Positions 32,097 through 44,743 are shown, counted from the stretch's first letter. The stretch: 64,000 nt of DNA from Isoetes taiwanensis (GCA_021234155.1 JAJEKV010000025.1:13295463-13359462), one strand, 5' to 3'. The notes: generated by a model not told the origin, from the sequence alone. Numbers and translations are program-made.

Positions 32097-32849
32097 GGAA
32101 TGGAATCAAAGTACGAGGGGAGTCCCTAACGGTGATGCAAAATGGCTGTGGGGCTACACAGGAATTAGCCAAAGCCAGTGAACTGAACCAAGGGTGGATA
32201 CGCGTGGGTCAAGAATGGCAAGGTCTACCTCCACAAGAGAGTAAGAGAACAGTTTCACCCAACCGGGCAAGAATGTGTATAATCTGGATTCAGTGATAAA
32301 CAAAAGCAAATCCAAGTAAAAAGAAAAGGAAAACATACATCCCCGAAGGCAATACAACAAAAGGGAGGAGGATGATTGCAAGAGGGAGCACCGAGGGCGA
32401 CCATGTTAGAAGGGAACTAGAACAGAGTAAATGTGGAAGAAATGGATGGGGAAACGAAGACCGCATACAAACACAAACAGTGGTTCGGGGCCAACTTCGA
32501 TAATGAAGAACGTGAGGGAGACCAACAAGAATAGGCAAAGGGTACGTAAAATATGGAAACCCCAAAGGAGCAACCCGGGAAAAGACGCCGACATTATGGT
32601 ATCGAACTGCACCGTACCCGGGATGATGGAGAAAGACTAGAAGGTGCCACACGGCATATACATAATATGCTTAGCGTAAAACATGGGGAGCCGAAGAAGA
32701 AGGATACCTTCGCTGTTCCACGTCCGAAAGACAAGGATTTCAAGATAGGGAGGGAAGTGAGGTTTGGCTTGTTATATAAAGAATAATATAGTTAATAAAG
32801 GCATGTATGTTACATTGATGTCAATAAAAGATATATGGTCTTGAATATC

Positions 32850-35550
32850 AATTGAAAAACAAACAAGAAATATTTCGATAATTACATATTATCCGGGCCA
32901 AAATGATGATAAGCTAGAATTCTTTGGACTTAGGGAAAATATAATGAAATGGAAAGAACAGGGACCAATGATACTAGTAGGAGACTTAAAGGCCGGAACT
33001 GACAGCGGGCACAAAGCACACAAATAGATGAGAAGGATGGCGGATAACATACAACGCACAAGGGCCGCAGGGAATGGCAGAGAGACACAGAGGATAAGGC
33101 AGAGGTCAATGCTAAAGGTGAATTACTGCTGGAAGTCTGCACGGCAACGGAAATGATCATAGCTAATGGAGTAAAAAATGGAGGGGATCGGGGGGGTTTA
33201 CAAGCCAGAATGCACGAATGGAGGGGGCACCACAGATTGATAGCACAGGAAGGAAGGAGGATAAGAAGGACAGAGTGAGGATCCAATTCCAGGAGAAATA
33301 CGCAGATACATTCACACACACAATCAGAGAGGAAATGGGAAAATGGGATTGGGAAAAACACAACGTGAACGACAATGGAAACACCCTCAATGACATCATG
33401 GTAAGAGTAGCAACAGAGGTGTTCGGGAAAAGGATCAAAACCGAAAAGAATAGGGGCATCTGAGCATCAAGATAGTATGATGACGAAAGTGTAGAGAGCA
33501 AAAAAGGAAAACAAAAGGACACAGAGGAAAGGAGACATACCAGAAAGAAAAGGCAGCATACATAAGATTACTAAAGAAGAAACGGTATAATAACCTGCTA
33601 CAACACCAATGGTATATGGGAAAACAGTTAAAGAAACAGCCCCGGAGATTTTGGAGGGGACTCAAACAGAAGGGAGGGGACAACAATATGAAAGCATGGA
33701 ATGAACAGGATGATACCGGAACAGCGGGATGGGAGAATTACCTGGATAAATTGTATAAAACAGGGGCACCACCAGTATCAATACCAATATTGCAGGATTT
33801 GGACAAACCATGCTTCAACATGTTAGAAGTAATGATAGCTCTAAACAGGATGGCTAACCATAAAGCAAAGGACCTATATAGCCTGACCGTAGAATTGCTG
33901 AAGTGTCTTTGTGACAGAAATCGCGCGAGGCAGATCCGCGGACATTTTCAACGGCATCATACATACAGGGCTTCCCGATAGGTGGACATACAATAGAGTC
34001 ATACCTCTACATAAGGCAGAGAGCAGACAAGACCCAGGGAACTATAGGACGATAATGGTGAGCTCCATCTTCGCGAAATGGTTTGGAAAAGCACTAGATA
34101 ACAAATTAAAGAAATGGGCAGAGGAAAGAAACATGAGAGCACAAGGGCAAGCAGGATTCAGGCCGGAACACTCAACCACTGACCACCTGGTGACTCTTCG
34201 GATACTAATAGAGCAGAACAAATCACAGGGAAGGAAGATCATCTGTTGTTTTGTAGATTTCAGAAAAGCATTCGACACAGTTCCGAGGGAGAAGCTATTA
34301 AAAATATCGATAAATATGGTTGGGTCGATTGCAAGATTATACCATAAAGTATATGCTAAGATGGAACAGGAAGGACAGCCGATAATATGTGACACAGGCG
34401 TAAAACAGGGCTGCCTGTTATCTCCAACTCTGTTTGGAATATACATAGATGCTTTCTTGAGGGATACATAAAGAACAACAAAAGGGGCGAATATACCCCC
34501 ACACTAGGAACCACGAAAGTACCAATAATGCTATATGCTGATGATCTAAGCATGATGGCTACAAAAACAAAGGGATGCAAAACCGTTAAAAAATTCTAGA
34601 ACAATTCCGAAGAAACCGGGCAAAGTGAATCTGGCGAAAACCAAGATAGTCATATTTGGTCATAAGAAACGTACATAGACCCTTTAGATATAAGGAAAGA
34701 GACATAGAGAAGAAGCGTGAATACGATATCTATATCTGGGGTATGATGCACATGGTACAATGGAAATGGGCCAAAGGAGACGCCAGGTTCAATCGCCTAT
34801 AGGGAGTTACTTTAACATGAAGAATTTACGCAGCAGAATGATGTAATAATTGATCGGGACATCAAATGCTACTTATTCCATGTAGATGGTAGCTACCGCT
34901 GGGTTAATGGCGAAACATGGGGGCCAGGTCTACTGACATTTAAATTGGGAAAAACAGGAAGGAATCCTTAGGCAGTGGCACGTATTGTGAATTGGGGGTA
35001 AGGACAAATACGCCACTAACAATTATGATACTCAAACAGGGCAAAACCAATGGAGGGAGAGCAATGGAGAGAACCATAAGGTACCCGGGACGGGACAATG
35101 CAGAGACATTCAAGAAAGCGTCAAGATTGCAATTACCGAATCAGAAAAATCACACATCCTCGCAGAAGTGGATGGTTTAAAGATGTGGCAATTTGGACCA
35201 GAGAAATGGGATTAAACAGCCTACCTAATTGAAGAAGGATGGTGGAATGAGGAATGGGCGCATATTAGCCACAAGAACATGGTCGCGAAGACACACAGTC
35301 CCAAGACAAACTGCCTCATGCAGTGTTTTCAACCCGTGACAACAAATAGGACACCAAATGTATCGGATAACATGTCGGGGAAAAAAGTAAGAGACATTCG
35401 CCAAATTCAGATGGGAAGTCATGATCTAAGAATCGAAAAAGGACTGTGTAGAGAGGGATAGACAAAGAGGACAGTGATATGCGTAATTCCGCGGACGATG
35501 GGGAATAGAGGATGAGAACCACATGATTAATGATTGCCCGACCTACGAGA
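32850..35550 (+). pseudogene. LINE ORF2 remnant (endonuclease, RT, knuckle)
   Basis: Endonuclease pieces (LEFFGLRENIMKWKEQGP, ILVGDLKAGT) lie at 32920-33010. The RT core is open at 33911-34471, with the YADD active site at 34534-34545 in a further frame. The C-terminal C-x-H-x-C knuckle is near 35.5 kb. Frame changes and stops separate the blocks, so no full-length enzyme is encoded. Confidence 0.6.
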
Positions 35551-35935
35551 CATCGTGAGACAAGTACGTAAGTATAAGATGGGGAACCGGCCCACGCTCG
35601 ATGATGATAACAGACCGCCGAGACTTGGCGACGCGATCCGCAGAATGCCGACAAGACACGAGAAGTACACAAAGGAAAGAGGGTTCGTAATATGATCCGT
35701 ACAAAACGGGTCATAAAACCCCATACAAATTGTTCAGTTAAAAGCTGATTGATAACGACGCATCACTTCACGGCCAAGAAGCCGAGATTAAGCGGGATGC
35801 CGGTATTAAAAGAAAAAAAGTCAGCCTTCAGAAAAGGCTACATAATAACAGCGTGATGTGCTAGTAGCATCCTTTTTAGGAAGCTCGCCCATGCTACACA
35901 AGTCCGGGGGCCTCGGGGCACAAGGGACATTAATG

Positions 35936-36033
35936 TATTCTATTCTATTCTATTCTATTCTATTCTATTCTATTCTATTCTATTCTATTCTATTCTATTC
36001 TATTCTATTCTATTCTATTCTATTCTATTCTAT
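35936..36033 (+). repeat. (TATTC)n, about 20 units
   Basis: A perfect pentanucleotide array directly at the LINE 3' end, followed by TATATATATA. Its perfect units contrast with the decayed ORFs, so the array may have re-expanded after insertion. Confidence 0.95.
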
Positions 36034-38895
36034 ATATATACAAGTTTTTGTACTATGAGCGGTTGCAGTCTAAGTGGTTACACCATGAAGCATTTCAGCG
36101 TAACGATTTTAGCAAGCAACGTGGTTGATTTTGCGCCTGGATGTTTGGTTCAGTTTGTTTATTTTTTATTTCGCTAGATTTTGTAAAGATTCACAAACAG
36201 CTTGAAAATTTATCGATATTCCGTAAAGACATGATTTTCATAAAGTTTCGATGTGAAGGATTACAATAGAATCAACAAGAGTTCACATGAGAATTTCTAA
36301 AAGTTCCCATAGATTCCCCATGATTTCCTTAAAATATTCTTTGGATTCCTACATCCTCGATATTTGTACGCATTCAACTAGGCGTAGAAGAACTCAAAGG
36401 CGCGGGCAACCATTCTACATCTTGAAATTAAGATTAAAAAAAACACAATTCTCTAGACCATATTGCAAGCAAGAAATCAGTGAATTCTCAACATTACCTT
36501 CAATGAACATCTTGTTTTTGGATTTTACATGTCCTTTTTGGGCAAAAGGATGCTGGTGGGGTACAAAAAAACGCGACACTAGCATACTTTTGCCCTTTTA
36601 GCAAGGGAGACCATGCATTATACTAAACGGGCATTGGCTTAAACTAAATGCATCACATGATAATTATTCAATAACTATTTTTGAACACGAAATGAGATGT
36701 TGCATTGCTTACTGCAATTCTTCTTAAGAGCAAATTTATAGTCCAGGATTTCATAATAGATTCTTCAACATAAGAGCACACCGAAAGCAAATAGAGAGTA
36801 TTGATTTAGACCAAGCTTAAATCAAATACATCACATGATAAGCATTTAATAATCATCTCCGAACATGGATGTTGCCTTCATAAGTCTCCTTCATGATTTC
36901 TTTCAATAGATACATTTCTTCATCCCTTCATTCCTATTGTCAACACTGTGTAGATTCTGAGATTTATTCAAGATTCTTCCTGAGATTTATTCAAGATTCT
37001 TCCTGTTTGTGTTCTTATATGTGGAAAGTGTTTTAACCGGATGCATGTTCCCAAGTGGAGAGAGTATGTCTGTGTGAATCCAATGTTGATTGATTTCCTT
37101 GAGTTTGTTTAGAATCTTGGCAAAACTACATGATTCGAACCAGGTTAGGTAGCATGATGGTTCCAAGTTGGAATTGTTGCGCAAAATTTCAAGACCTAGG
37201 ATTGGTTGCTTGTTCAGCTAAGAGCTTCTCATATATACTACATATCAATATTGGGGACTTATAGGTGAAAGAGCATGGGTTGATCTGAGGCACGTGGCTA
37301 TGAGCAAAAGGTTCCTAAATATAATAACTCAGTTTCAATGTGGAGAACAGGACAAGCAAATTGTAAATTAACCTCCGATGTTATAAAGATTGTCACACAA
37401 GGAATACATTTGTGATTGGGAAAGAAACACACGGCCGCAATAAAACACGCAGAAAGATTAAGTGGCATATTGTTAATTACTGATGTGACCACAAATTAAC
37501 AATATTGTGGTGCAATATCAACTTGACATAAAGTGTTGAAGGCTATCACTATCACTATCATATAAAAATATGTCAGTGCAAGAAAAGATGACGTGTACAG
37601 GGGGAAAAAATTCCACGTCAGCAGGCCAGATTGGGATGGAGGGCCAGGATTTCTTTAGGCAAGGGGCTCAGCTCCGACTTATTCCCTCCAGTTTGCTCCC
37701 AAATTTATTTTCGAGTTTGAGAATCGGAAGAATGAAGAGCATCTCTGTTGCGTGAAAAAAAAACGGCGTAGAAAAACATGCTCCTTTTGCTTTAGAGTCA
37801 TCTAACCCTCGTCTTCGGGTTTTCTTTCGATGAAGCGGTGGAATGTGTCTAGCTTGCCAGAGCATACATCGAAGCTGAGGTTTTTTTTCCATAGCTGCCC
37901 GGAATAAAAAAAAATAAGACCGCCCCCCATCTTTTAAAGATTTGGGCACTCTTCATTCAAGCTTTAACGTGATGACCGGATTCTATTTTGCAATAGAAGC
38001 GATTCCCCAAAAGATGAGGTTTTTCCCCATCCCAACTCCGCCTGCAAGATATCACAATATTCTAGATGTGTTTCTCGACTCGAGACCCAAATAAAACATC
38101 ACCGAATTTGCGATAGCTTCAAAAAGTCCAAATCAAACAAACCAGTAAACTGCTTTCTTCCATTTTAAGGTTCTTGAGTCTAAATCGTAGAAAACCGTTA
38201 AACTTTGTTCTTGGAATAACAAAAAATTAAGGAGTAGCATTTCCACGCTTGTGTTTAGATATTTAACATGCACTAAATTTGGTTTTCTATACATGTTCTT
38301 TTGCAATGTATGATCGATAATTCAACGATTCTCAGATGGAAAAAAAAATGAATTTGGAATTTGATAGAAAGAGTTGGCAAAACAATGAGCCAAAGTGAAT
38401 ATTTAATAAGTTACCACCCCATAGGATCCAACTGAAACGAAATCTCAATTTTGTCCCTTTTGGATTATTTTGCAGGAATCTCTATGATCGAATCTCTTTT
38501 GTAAATTATTGTACAGAGATAGTACTAGAACATCTTTCGTGCTTCAAATCGTCGGTATTGATGCCGCCATTATGGGTGCAGTCCCAGAATCGGTCGGATT
38601 CAGAGTAGTTGATGTAGAGAAGACATAATCAAAGTTTTCACTAGTGTTTGATATTTGTTATGTCCAATTCTATCCTCCGAGTAGCGCAATTCAACATGAT
38701 TTTGCCAACATGCAATGCCACGAAGGAGCGATGACAAAATCCAATACTAACAAAGCATTTACGATGTCGCCTATTCCACTGGTTCGAGTACTTGACACCG
38801 ACCTAGGTGTGCTCAATAGTTTCAACAAACCATTATTTTACTGTCTCGATACATTAAACCATAACAATATTGATTAAAATCATTTGGCATTTAAC
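36034..38895. other. 2.9 kb without recognised gene
   Basis: A 24-bp direct repeat (GAGATTTATTCAAGATTCTT) stands in tandem at about 36959-37005. Two related 50-bp segments begin near 36655 and 36832 (ATCACATGATAA...). Short frames at 36287-36601, 37570-37755 and 38644-38877 show no domain and are not supported as genes. Confidence 0.45.
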
Positions 38896-38897
38896 TA

Positions 38898-39120
38898 ATG
38901 CGGCGGCAACGCCGCCGCATGCCCGTCTTGTACGGAATAAAATAACTGAACTTGAGAGTTCAAATACAATACATACATGCATTTAAGAGGCAGCTCTTTC
39001 TCTGGTTGCCTAACTTACAGGACAAAAAATGATTCGGAATAAAAGAACTAAAGTTGAAAGTTTAAATATAATACATGCATGCCCGCGGCTTTTTCTCTGG
39101 TTGCTTAACTTAAAGAACAG
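38898..39120. repeat. Perfect GC hairpin and about 100-bp tandem repeat
   Basis: ATGCGGCGGC and GCCGCCGCAT form a 10-bp stem with a 3-nt loop (38898-38920). Next to it, a unit starting CGGAATAAAA.AACT and ending CTCTGGTTGC.TAACTTA occurs twice (about 38932-39028 and 39034-39115). Confidence 0.75.
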
Positions 39121-40180
39121 AACAGAACATGGTTTTGATTGAATCTTGTTTCTTAATTGATAGGCATTGTACATCACAGCAAAATAAACAATTTTGTATT
39201 ATTTCGCAAAACATTTGGTAGATATCAACGACAAAAATGCTCTCCTAATTTCTTCACTACTTCAATCTGCATATAAATGGTTCCACACTTTCTGCATGTA
39301 TTACACCCCACAAAGACATCTGATTCACATTGTTTTTCATGATATTACTAGCAAGCATGATATATCTTTGCATGCCCATGACATGAAAAAATATCTTTGC
39401 ATCCCCATCTAACGCATTTGCTTGAAGAGCAAACAAGCTTGCTTGCATTTCTTATGGTCGACATGACCGGCCGGTGATCATGATATTTATTCCATGGCAC
39501 TTGGAGTTGGAATACGAAATGCATGTACAATCTATGGATAAATATATGAGTTAAGAACAAAATGAGAAGATTTGGAATGATTAATTACCAGGTGCCCTGT
39601 CAATGACTTAGAAATTCCGTCCTTGCAGAACTTAGGCAGTTCAAGATGTGCTAGACAGACATCTATATCTATCTCCAGCAAAATGTTTGCAGGTATCACA
39701 CATAATGATTTCACATGAAGCAAATACTGTAGCCCACATCCAGGTCCAACGATTATCTTCCTTCTTGTTTGTTAGATGTCAAATTCTATGCAATACCCAT
39801 TAATCCCTATCGGATTTCTTTCTTGAAGCATCCCGAGAATGAAAATCTTTCTGTTGAAAGCCTGGGCATTCATGTTATTCTCTCTGTTCAATCGTTTGAC
39901 TGCTTATGACACTGTCACTGGCATTTTGAGCATATGATGCATGCCATTCTTTGAAAAGTGTCTTCTTAAAAGGGAAAGGGACAAAACTAAAGAGCTGTTG
40001 TGAAATAAGTGCAACATTAACCATAATAAGGCAATTGTCTCTTGATTCCAAGGAATTTGGAATGTTATTTGCAGCTGATTTTAATCATTGCCCAAGTTGA
40101 CTACAGCATTAAGGGAGATGCTGCCATGTCAGTTGGAAAAACCATTATGAATAAGAATACATCATCCATGTTGTGGATGC
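39121..40180. other. No gene; 3' flank of OEP16-like gene
   Basis: No coding domain seen. The right-hand part is probably the 3' untranslated region of the minus-strand gene that ends at 40181. Confidence 0.45.
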
Positions 40181-40724
40181 TCAATTAACATACTGTAGGA
40201 ACTCTGATGCAGTAGCTATGGCTGCCCCAGTAATGGCATTGCGAATCAACTTCTCTCGATTGTTCTGATTCTCAGCCAGAGCAACAAGTGCACCTGTCAC
40301 TGCCCCTCCAAGTACGGCATTTTTCTGAAATGCATAAAACTACATAAGTTCTTCCAAGATGAACTAATTTTTTGTGTAAGATAATTACCCAATCTCGTCT
40401 TCCTCGAACCCGCTCAATTCCATACTTCATGCCAGAATAGACACAGGCTATAAGTCCTGCATGAGTATCCTTATTAGAGAGTTTATACTTGGAGAATTCT
40501 TATATGATCCATACTTATATTTATGTAATGATCCCATTAAAGAACAACACAACCTTATGCACAATTCTAACACATTCTTGACATATGAGATCATCACAAC
40601 AATTACAAGGTGCTGGCAAACAACAACAGAATAAAGCAAGGCTCTAAATATACCATGCATCAATAGTTCTGGGCATGGTTGTGGACGTGGACTCATGAAG
40701 AGAATCCTTCCCCACGCGTTTTGC
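40181..40724 (-). CDS. OEP16-like outer envelope protein, 3' exons
   Basis: Two clear exons. 40389-40456 encodes LIACVYSGMKYGIERVRGRRDW with a GT donor right after the Trp codon. 40324-40181 encodes KNAVLGGAVTGALVALAENQ, NNREKLIRNAITGAAIATAS and EFLQYVN-stop. Together they match the C-terminal half of OEP16-1/OEP16-2 (PRAT/Tim17-22 superfamily), small four-helix channel-like proteins of the plastid outer envelope linked to amino-acid and precursor transport; the G-x3-G helix motifs are kept. An upstream exon at 40654-40724 has good splice sites and the right phase; that phase reads NAWGRILFMSPRPQP, which does not resemble the family, while another frame reads KRVGKDSLHE, closer to OEP16-2. 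The 5' part (two first helices) was not found before the kinase gene, so the gene may be truncated or have a long intron. Confidence 0.7.
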
Positions 40725-42670
40725 CTGCAAATAATCAAAAGATCGGACGAGTGAAATTATCCTGAAATTGTATTTTATAAAACCATAAAAGTTGACTGAA
40801 ACATAAAAGTTAGCCTGGACGAGCCAATTCCAAAAGTTCCTGCAGATCCTGATGCTGCTGGAGGAGAAAAAAAATGCTGCAGACCCTGATGCTGCTTTAC
40901 TGAGGTCACAACAGCGGAGCCTGAAGTAATCGAACGCCATGTGATGTTTGAGGTACAATAAAATGCAGATAATTTGTTAATTTTGACCTCCCACCAGGAT
41001 TCACAAAAGGCTGCGGAATTATGATTTCAAGATGAGCTCAGCCCCAATTGTTTGGACACAGTATACGGCATGCACTGATTTGCCAAATTATGAAATAATA
41101 GTGAAATTTTGCTGCAATGCTTATAAGTGGTCTGATCCTCTGTCCAAATGTTTGGTATGTCTTCAAGTTGTGGAGGAGTATACTTACAAAACAGATTACT
41201 CATAACTTCATTATCAGGTATCTTAGCTATCTAGGGTTTTTCACCACCAACATGTCACCATGTGATGGTAGTTGAATATAGAATTCTTGGAACCCTACAT
41301 GGATTTCACTGAATGCCACAGCTTGTGGTGGCGTTGTTCTTGCGAGTCTGAAGATCGTAATGCATTTATTATTTTATCAAGGGAGAACGCTTAATGAAGG
41401 AAGCGAAAGGACATCTTTGTTTGAAGAGAACAAAAGATGTGCATGTGAGAGAATCATTTTCATGCTCAGCTTACATTGGTAAGAAAGAGCTCGAGGCTGC
41501 CTAGGAAGGCCTTCAATCTGTTGAAGGCATTGGACCTTCTCGTTGGAAGTACGTAGGAACATCATCAAATTCAGATATAATAGATGTCTAGATGATGTTT
41601 CTGACCCCATTTGATGTCTAAATTTTCAAAGGGTCACATATCAATTTTTTGAAAAAGCAAAAAATGCTTGGAAGATGTCATGACAGTAGAACCAATAAAA
41701 AAAGGATTAGAGTGATCTTCACAAAACACTAGCAGAAGAATTTGAAAAGCTTGAAGCAGAAGAAGCTGCAACTCAAAGCAACAGAACCAGACTGCAGAGA
41801 ATGGTGGAAATGTTGATGATGATGATGATTTAACAGCAAAGGAGTAAAAGGTTTAGAAGGAAGGTTTCAGTTCCAGAGACAATGATGATTGGATTCTGCT
41901 GCAGCCCTTGTTGAAACAATGGGTGTTGAACTTTGAACAGGTCTTTTAACAGGGGTTGCTAACAATGCTATGTTGTTCAGGAGCAGGAGTAGGAACGGCT
42001 TATTCAAAGTTTGAATTTCAAGCCGAGGCCCTAACACCTTTTGAGAGAGTTGAAGGCTTTGAGGATAACAAGATCAGATTCAGGATTGCTCATCACCACG
42101 TATGAACAATTATGTGCATACCAGACAAGAAGCTTCTTGATATCCACTGGGGTTATGCTGTTGTTTTTAATGGACATAGATTAAGATATCCAGCCAGATA
42201 CTGAGACTACTTTTGTATGCAAGCAGCTACAAACTGTTTACTCTTGTATGTATGCTCCAATCCAGAATAAATTTACAGACTTCTGGTCACTTTTCTATTT
42301 ATTTTGTCTTTCTTGGAAAGCTGGGCTACCAATTTTGCAAGCTCAATTTGCTCTACCAGTTGCATGGTGGCTATGCAAATGCATTTACTTGAAAGCAAAA
42401 AAATTGAGCACATATTTTTTATGGAAGCAGAAATTGAGAGGGAAATCACGTAGACTATGCAATGTAATTCTGAGTGTCAGCAAAAAGGGTCGCCAAAAAT
42501 ATCTGTTCTAAATATCTCTTCCAAATTTTGCCAAAAGTATCTGTTCTAAATATCTCTTCCAAATATCTGTTCTAAATTTGGACAATCTAGACATGTCCTG
42601 AAAGCCTAACAGGCACACGCAATCTAAATCAGGGGTTCCCATTTTCATGGAAAATGCGTAATGGAAAAAG
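40725..42670. other. No supported gene between OEP16-like and kinase
   Basis: A plus-strand phrase EEFEKLEAEEAA and a GAT repeat near 41815-41832 suggest old coding debris at 41700-42100, but no frame holds. 42530-42590 repeats ATCTGTTCTAAATATCTCTT twice or more. Confidence 0.4.
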
Positions 42671-42672
42671 GG

Positions 42673-42680
42673 TTATAAAA
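42673..42680 (+). promoter_or_regulatory. TATA box of kinase gene
   Basis: TTATAAAA lies 65-72 bp before the ATG at 42745 and gives a leader of about 40 nt. Confidence 0.55.
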
Positions 42681-42744
42681 GGTTAAAGGGTAATGAAAAG
42701 GTTAAAGCTTTGCATTGGCAATCTGTGTGCATTTGCGTGCAAAG

Positions 42745-43827
42745 ATGGAGAAAAGTTTAGAGATGAAGAAGACGATGGCTCTGAAGGAGAAGGGTTTAAA
42801 GATGGAAAAGGGTTTAGAGATGGATAAGGCTAAGGATCTGAACGTTTTGTACTCCAGCAAATTTCCCAACCTGCTGGAAGACTATGATCTGCTCAAACGG
42901 ATCGGCGAAGGTGGGCAAGCTATTGTTTTTAAATGCAAAAGAGTGGAAGACGGAAAGGAATTTGCTTGCAAAAGCACCTCCAAGAACACAAATTACGTTA
43001 GAACGGAGATGGAAATCATGCACAAATTAGCCAGCTGCCCTGGAATTGTGCATCTAGAAGAGGTGATCAACGATAAAGATTCCTGGCATTTTATCATGGA
43101 GCTCTGCGAATGCAGCCTGGCAGACAGAATTGAGAAAAAAGGCAAGCTTTCGGAGCCAGAATGCGCTCTTCTTATTCAAAATTTGGCGAAGACTCTACAG
43201 AATTTACATGCAAATGGGGTTGTTCATCGTGATTTGAAGCCTGCGAATGTTTTAATAAGCTTGGGCGGAAAACCCTACAATGTAAAAGTGTCAGATTTTG
43301 GACTTTCTGCTTGTTCCGGTGCATTAGATCCTCCATATTTTTCTAAAGTTGTGGGAACTCAAAGATATTTGGCACCAGAGGTTGTGGGCGGGAGATACTC
43401 CAAGGAGATTGATATCTGGGGACTGGGAATTATTCTTTATGAAGCACTTACTGGCTGGTATGCATTTTCAAAACTCGAAAGCTGGGACGTTCAGCGTAGG
43501 CTAGCTAATGGGGAGGATCTGACAGTTTCCCATTTAGATTTTCCCAGTGATATATCATACGAAGCGAAAGATCTTGTTCTGGCCATGTTGCAGCCCAATC
43601 CAGCAAACAGAATATCTTTGCAGCAAATTTTATCCCATCCCTGGGTGTTGAAACATAGTTTGTCCGAATCAGTGGGCAAAAGATCAAATTGCAGAAGAAA
43701 CCCATTTGTAGCACAGGCCCAAGCCAAGCGTCAACGGATTCAAATGCAACAAAAAAATCAGGAATTAGCTGTGCGCTATGTGCTTGTTGATCTTCAAAGG
43801 TTTCCTCTACTTGGAAAGGTTTGCTGA
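42745..43827 (+). CDS. Ser/Thr protein kinase, CDPK/PEPC-kinase-like, 360 aa
   Basis: A single intact exon. Residues 1-30 are Lys/Glu/Met-rich with repeated KGLxME phrases. The kinase domain is residues 48-302: IGEGGQAIVFKC (ATP loop), ACK76 (ATP lysine), E88 or E90 in helix C, HRDLKPANVL (catalytic D163), DFGLS (184-188), GTQRYLAPEV (activation segment, APE 210-212), DIWGLG and HPWVL at the end. All catalytic residues are present, so it should be active. The domain is closest to the plant CDPK/CRK/PPCK branch. There are no EF-hands; instead a 58-residue basic tail (KRSNCRRNPF, AQAKRQRIQMQQK) may be a nuclear signal. The start was chosen at the first ATG after the TATA box. Lack of introns could mean a retrocopied origin. 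Substrate unknown. Confidence 0.85.
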   Translation: MEKSLEMKKTMALKEKGLKMEKGLEMDKAKDLNVLYSSKFPNLLEDYDLLKRIGEGGQAIVFKCKRVEDGKEFACKSTSKNTNYVRTEMEIMHKLASCPGIVHLEEVINDKDSWHFIMELCECSLADRIEKKGKLSEPECALLIQNLAKTLQNLHANGVVHRDLKPANVLISLGGKPYNVKVSDFGLSACSGALDPPYFSKVVGTQRYLAPEVVGGRYSKEIDIWGLGIILYEALTGWYAFSKLESWDVQRRLANGEDLTVSHLDFPSDISYEAKDLVLAMLQPNPANRISLQQILSHPWVLKHSLSESVGKRSNCRRNPFVAQAQAKRQRIQMQQKNQELAVRYVLVDLQRFPLLGKVC

Positions 43828-44743
43828 CATGGTTTCCTTCATCAAGAAAGAAATGTGAGTAATTTAATAGAACAAGCCCAAAGGCCTCTGTTCAGAACTT
43901 GTTCTAAGGATTTTATTTGTACATGTGGACTTGATTTTTTTTATGAACTCTGTCATGAGCTAGTTATGGCTCACTTCTGTACATGCATACAAACATGTGA
44001 ATAAAATTCATCATGAGATTACACTTCTTTTTTCTCTTATTGTCTATCTAACTATCTATCTCTCTCTTGTTTATTGTGTTCATAATAATTTTAAAGACAT
44101 CACTCCACCTGAGAATTCCATTATCTGGTATCTAGAGTTGACAACTTACTCATCTGAATTCATTTGTTCAATTGTAGAAGAAAAAACATGTATTTTGTTT
44201 CTTATAATAGATTGGTTAAACTAGAGAGAATAGATGAGATGTGTCAATTTAAAAATTTATGTGTATGTAAAAGTTCCTCCATCCATATTCAATATATCTT
44301 GTCAATATATTTTGAAATCTCTTCGTCAACAATACGATTTTGTAAAGGTTTGTGCTACTCACATTGTAGATAACGTGCTTGAAAAGCATAAAAAGGAAAT
44401 TGCTTTGTTAGGCATGTACTTGTGTTATCTCTTTCCTTTTGCTTTGAATATAAGAATATTACCTTATCATATGGACAATCAGGTGAGACTGGCATAGCAA
44501 TGCAATATTTTTGGGACATGCAGTTTGAGGACATTGAAGAAGATGTTATGGCATTCAGTGGTACAAACTTAATAAATAAAAAAGGGTACAAACTAGCAAC
44601 GGGCGTTCGGTTTTGTTTGGATTAGCAAATGTCTTTTGGCGGCCTTTGAGGACCATGCATGTTGGGAAAAATTGTGTTAAACGAGTCTCTAAGGTTATTT
44701 ACACATTCCAGCATTTAGATGCATCATGCATTTCTTTCTTTGT
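43828..44743. other. 3' flank of kinase gene
   Basis: It contains the poly(A) signal at 44000 and AT-rich DNA. No further gene. It ends at the CACTACAA terminus at 44744. Confidence 0.5.
44000..44005 (+). terminator. AATAAA polyadenylation signal of kinase gene
   Basis: AATAAA lies 173 bp after the stop codon, the first such hexamer downstream. Confidence 0.5.

Larger units (their letters stand above)
31440..36033 (+). mobile_element. LINE with (TATTC)n tail, near complete, decayed
   Basis: Order on the plus strand: ORF1 with coiled coil (from 31509); ORF2 with endonuclease signature (ILVGDLKAGTDSG, about 32970-33010); reverse transcriptase with AQGQAGFRPEHSTTDHL, CFVDFRKAFDTVPREKLL, VKQGCLLSPTLFGIYIDAFL and YADDLSMMA (34534-34560); and a C-terminal knuckle EDENHMINDCPTYE (about 35510-35550). 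It ends in about 20 TATTC units. The RT phrases resemble non-L1 LINE clades more than plant L1, and the pentamer tail replaces poly(A). Many stops and frame changes; not active as read. A related 3' end lies at 3.5-5.5 kb. Confidence 0.7.

Noticed and set aside
32154-33686. Minus-strand frames of 75-143 codons opposite the LINE
   Set aside because: Hydrophobic Ser/Leu/Phe shadows of A-rich LINE coding DNA; no motifs.
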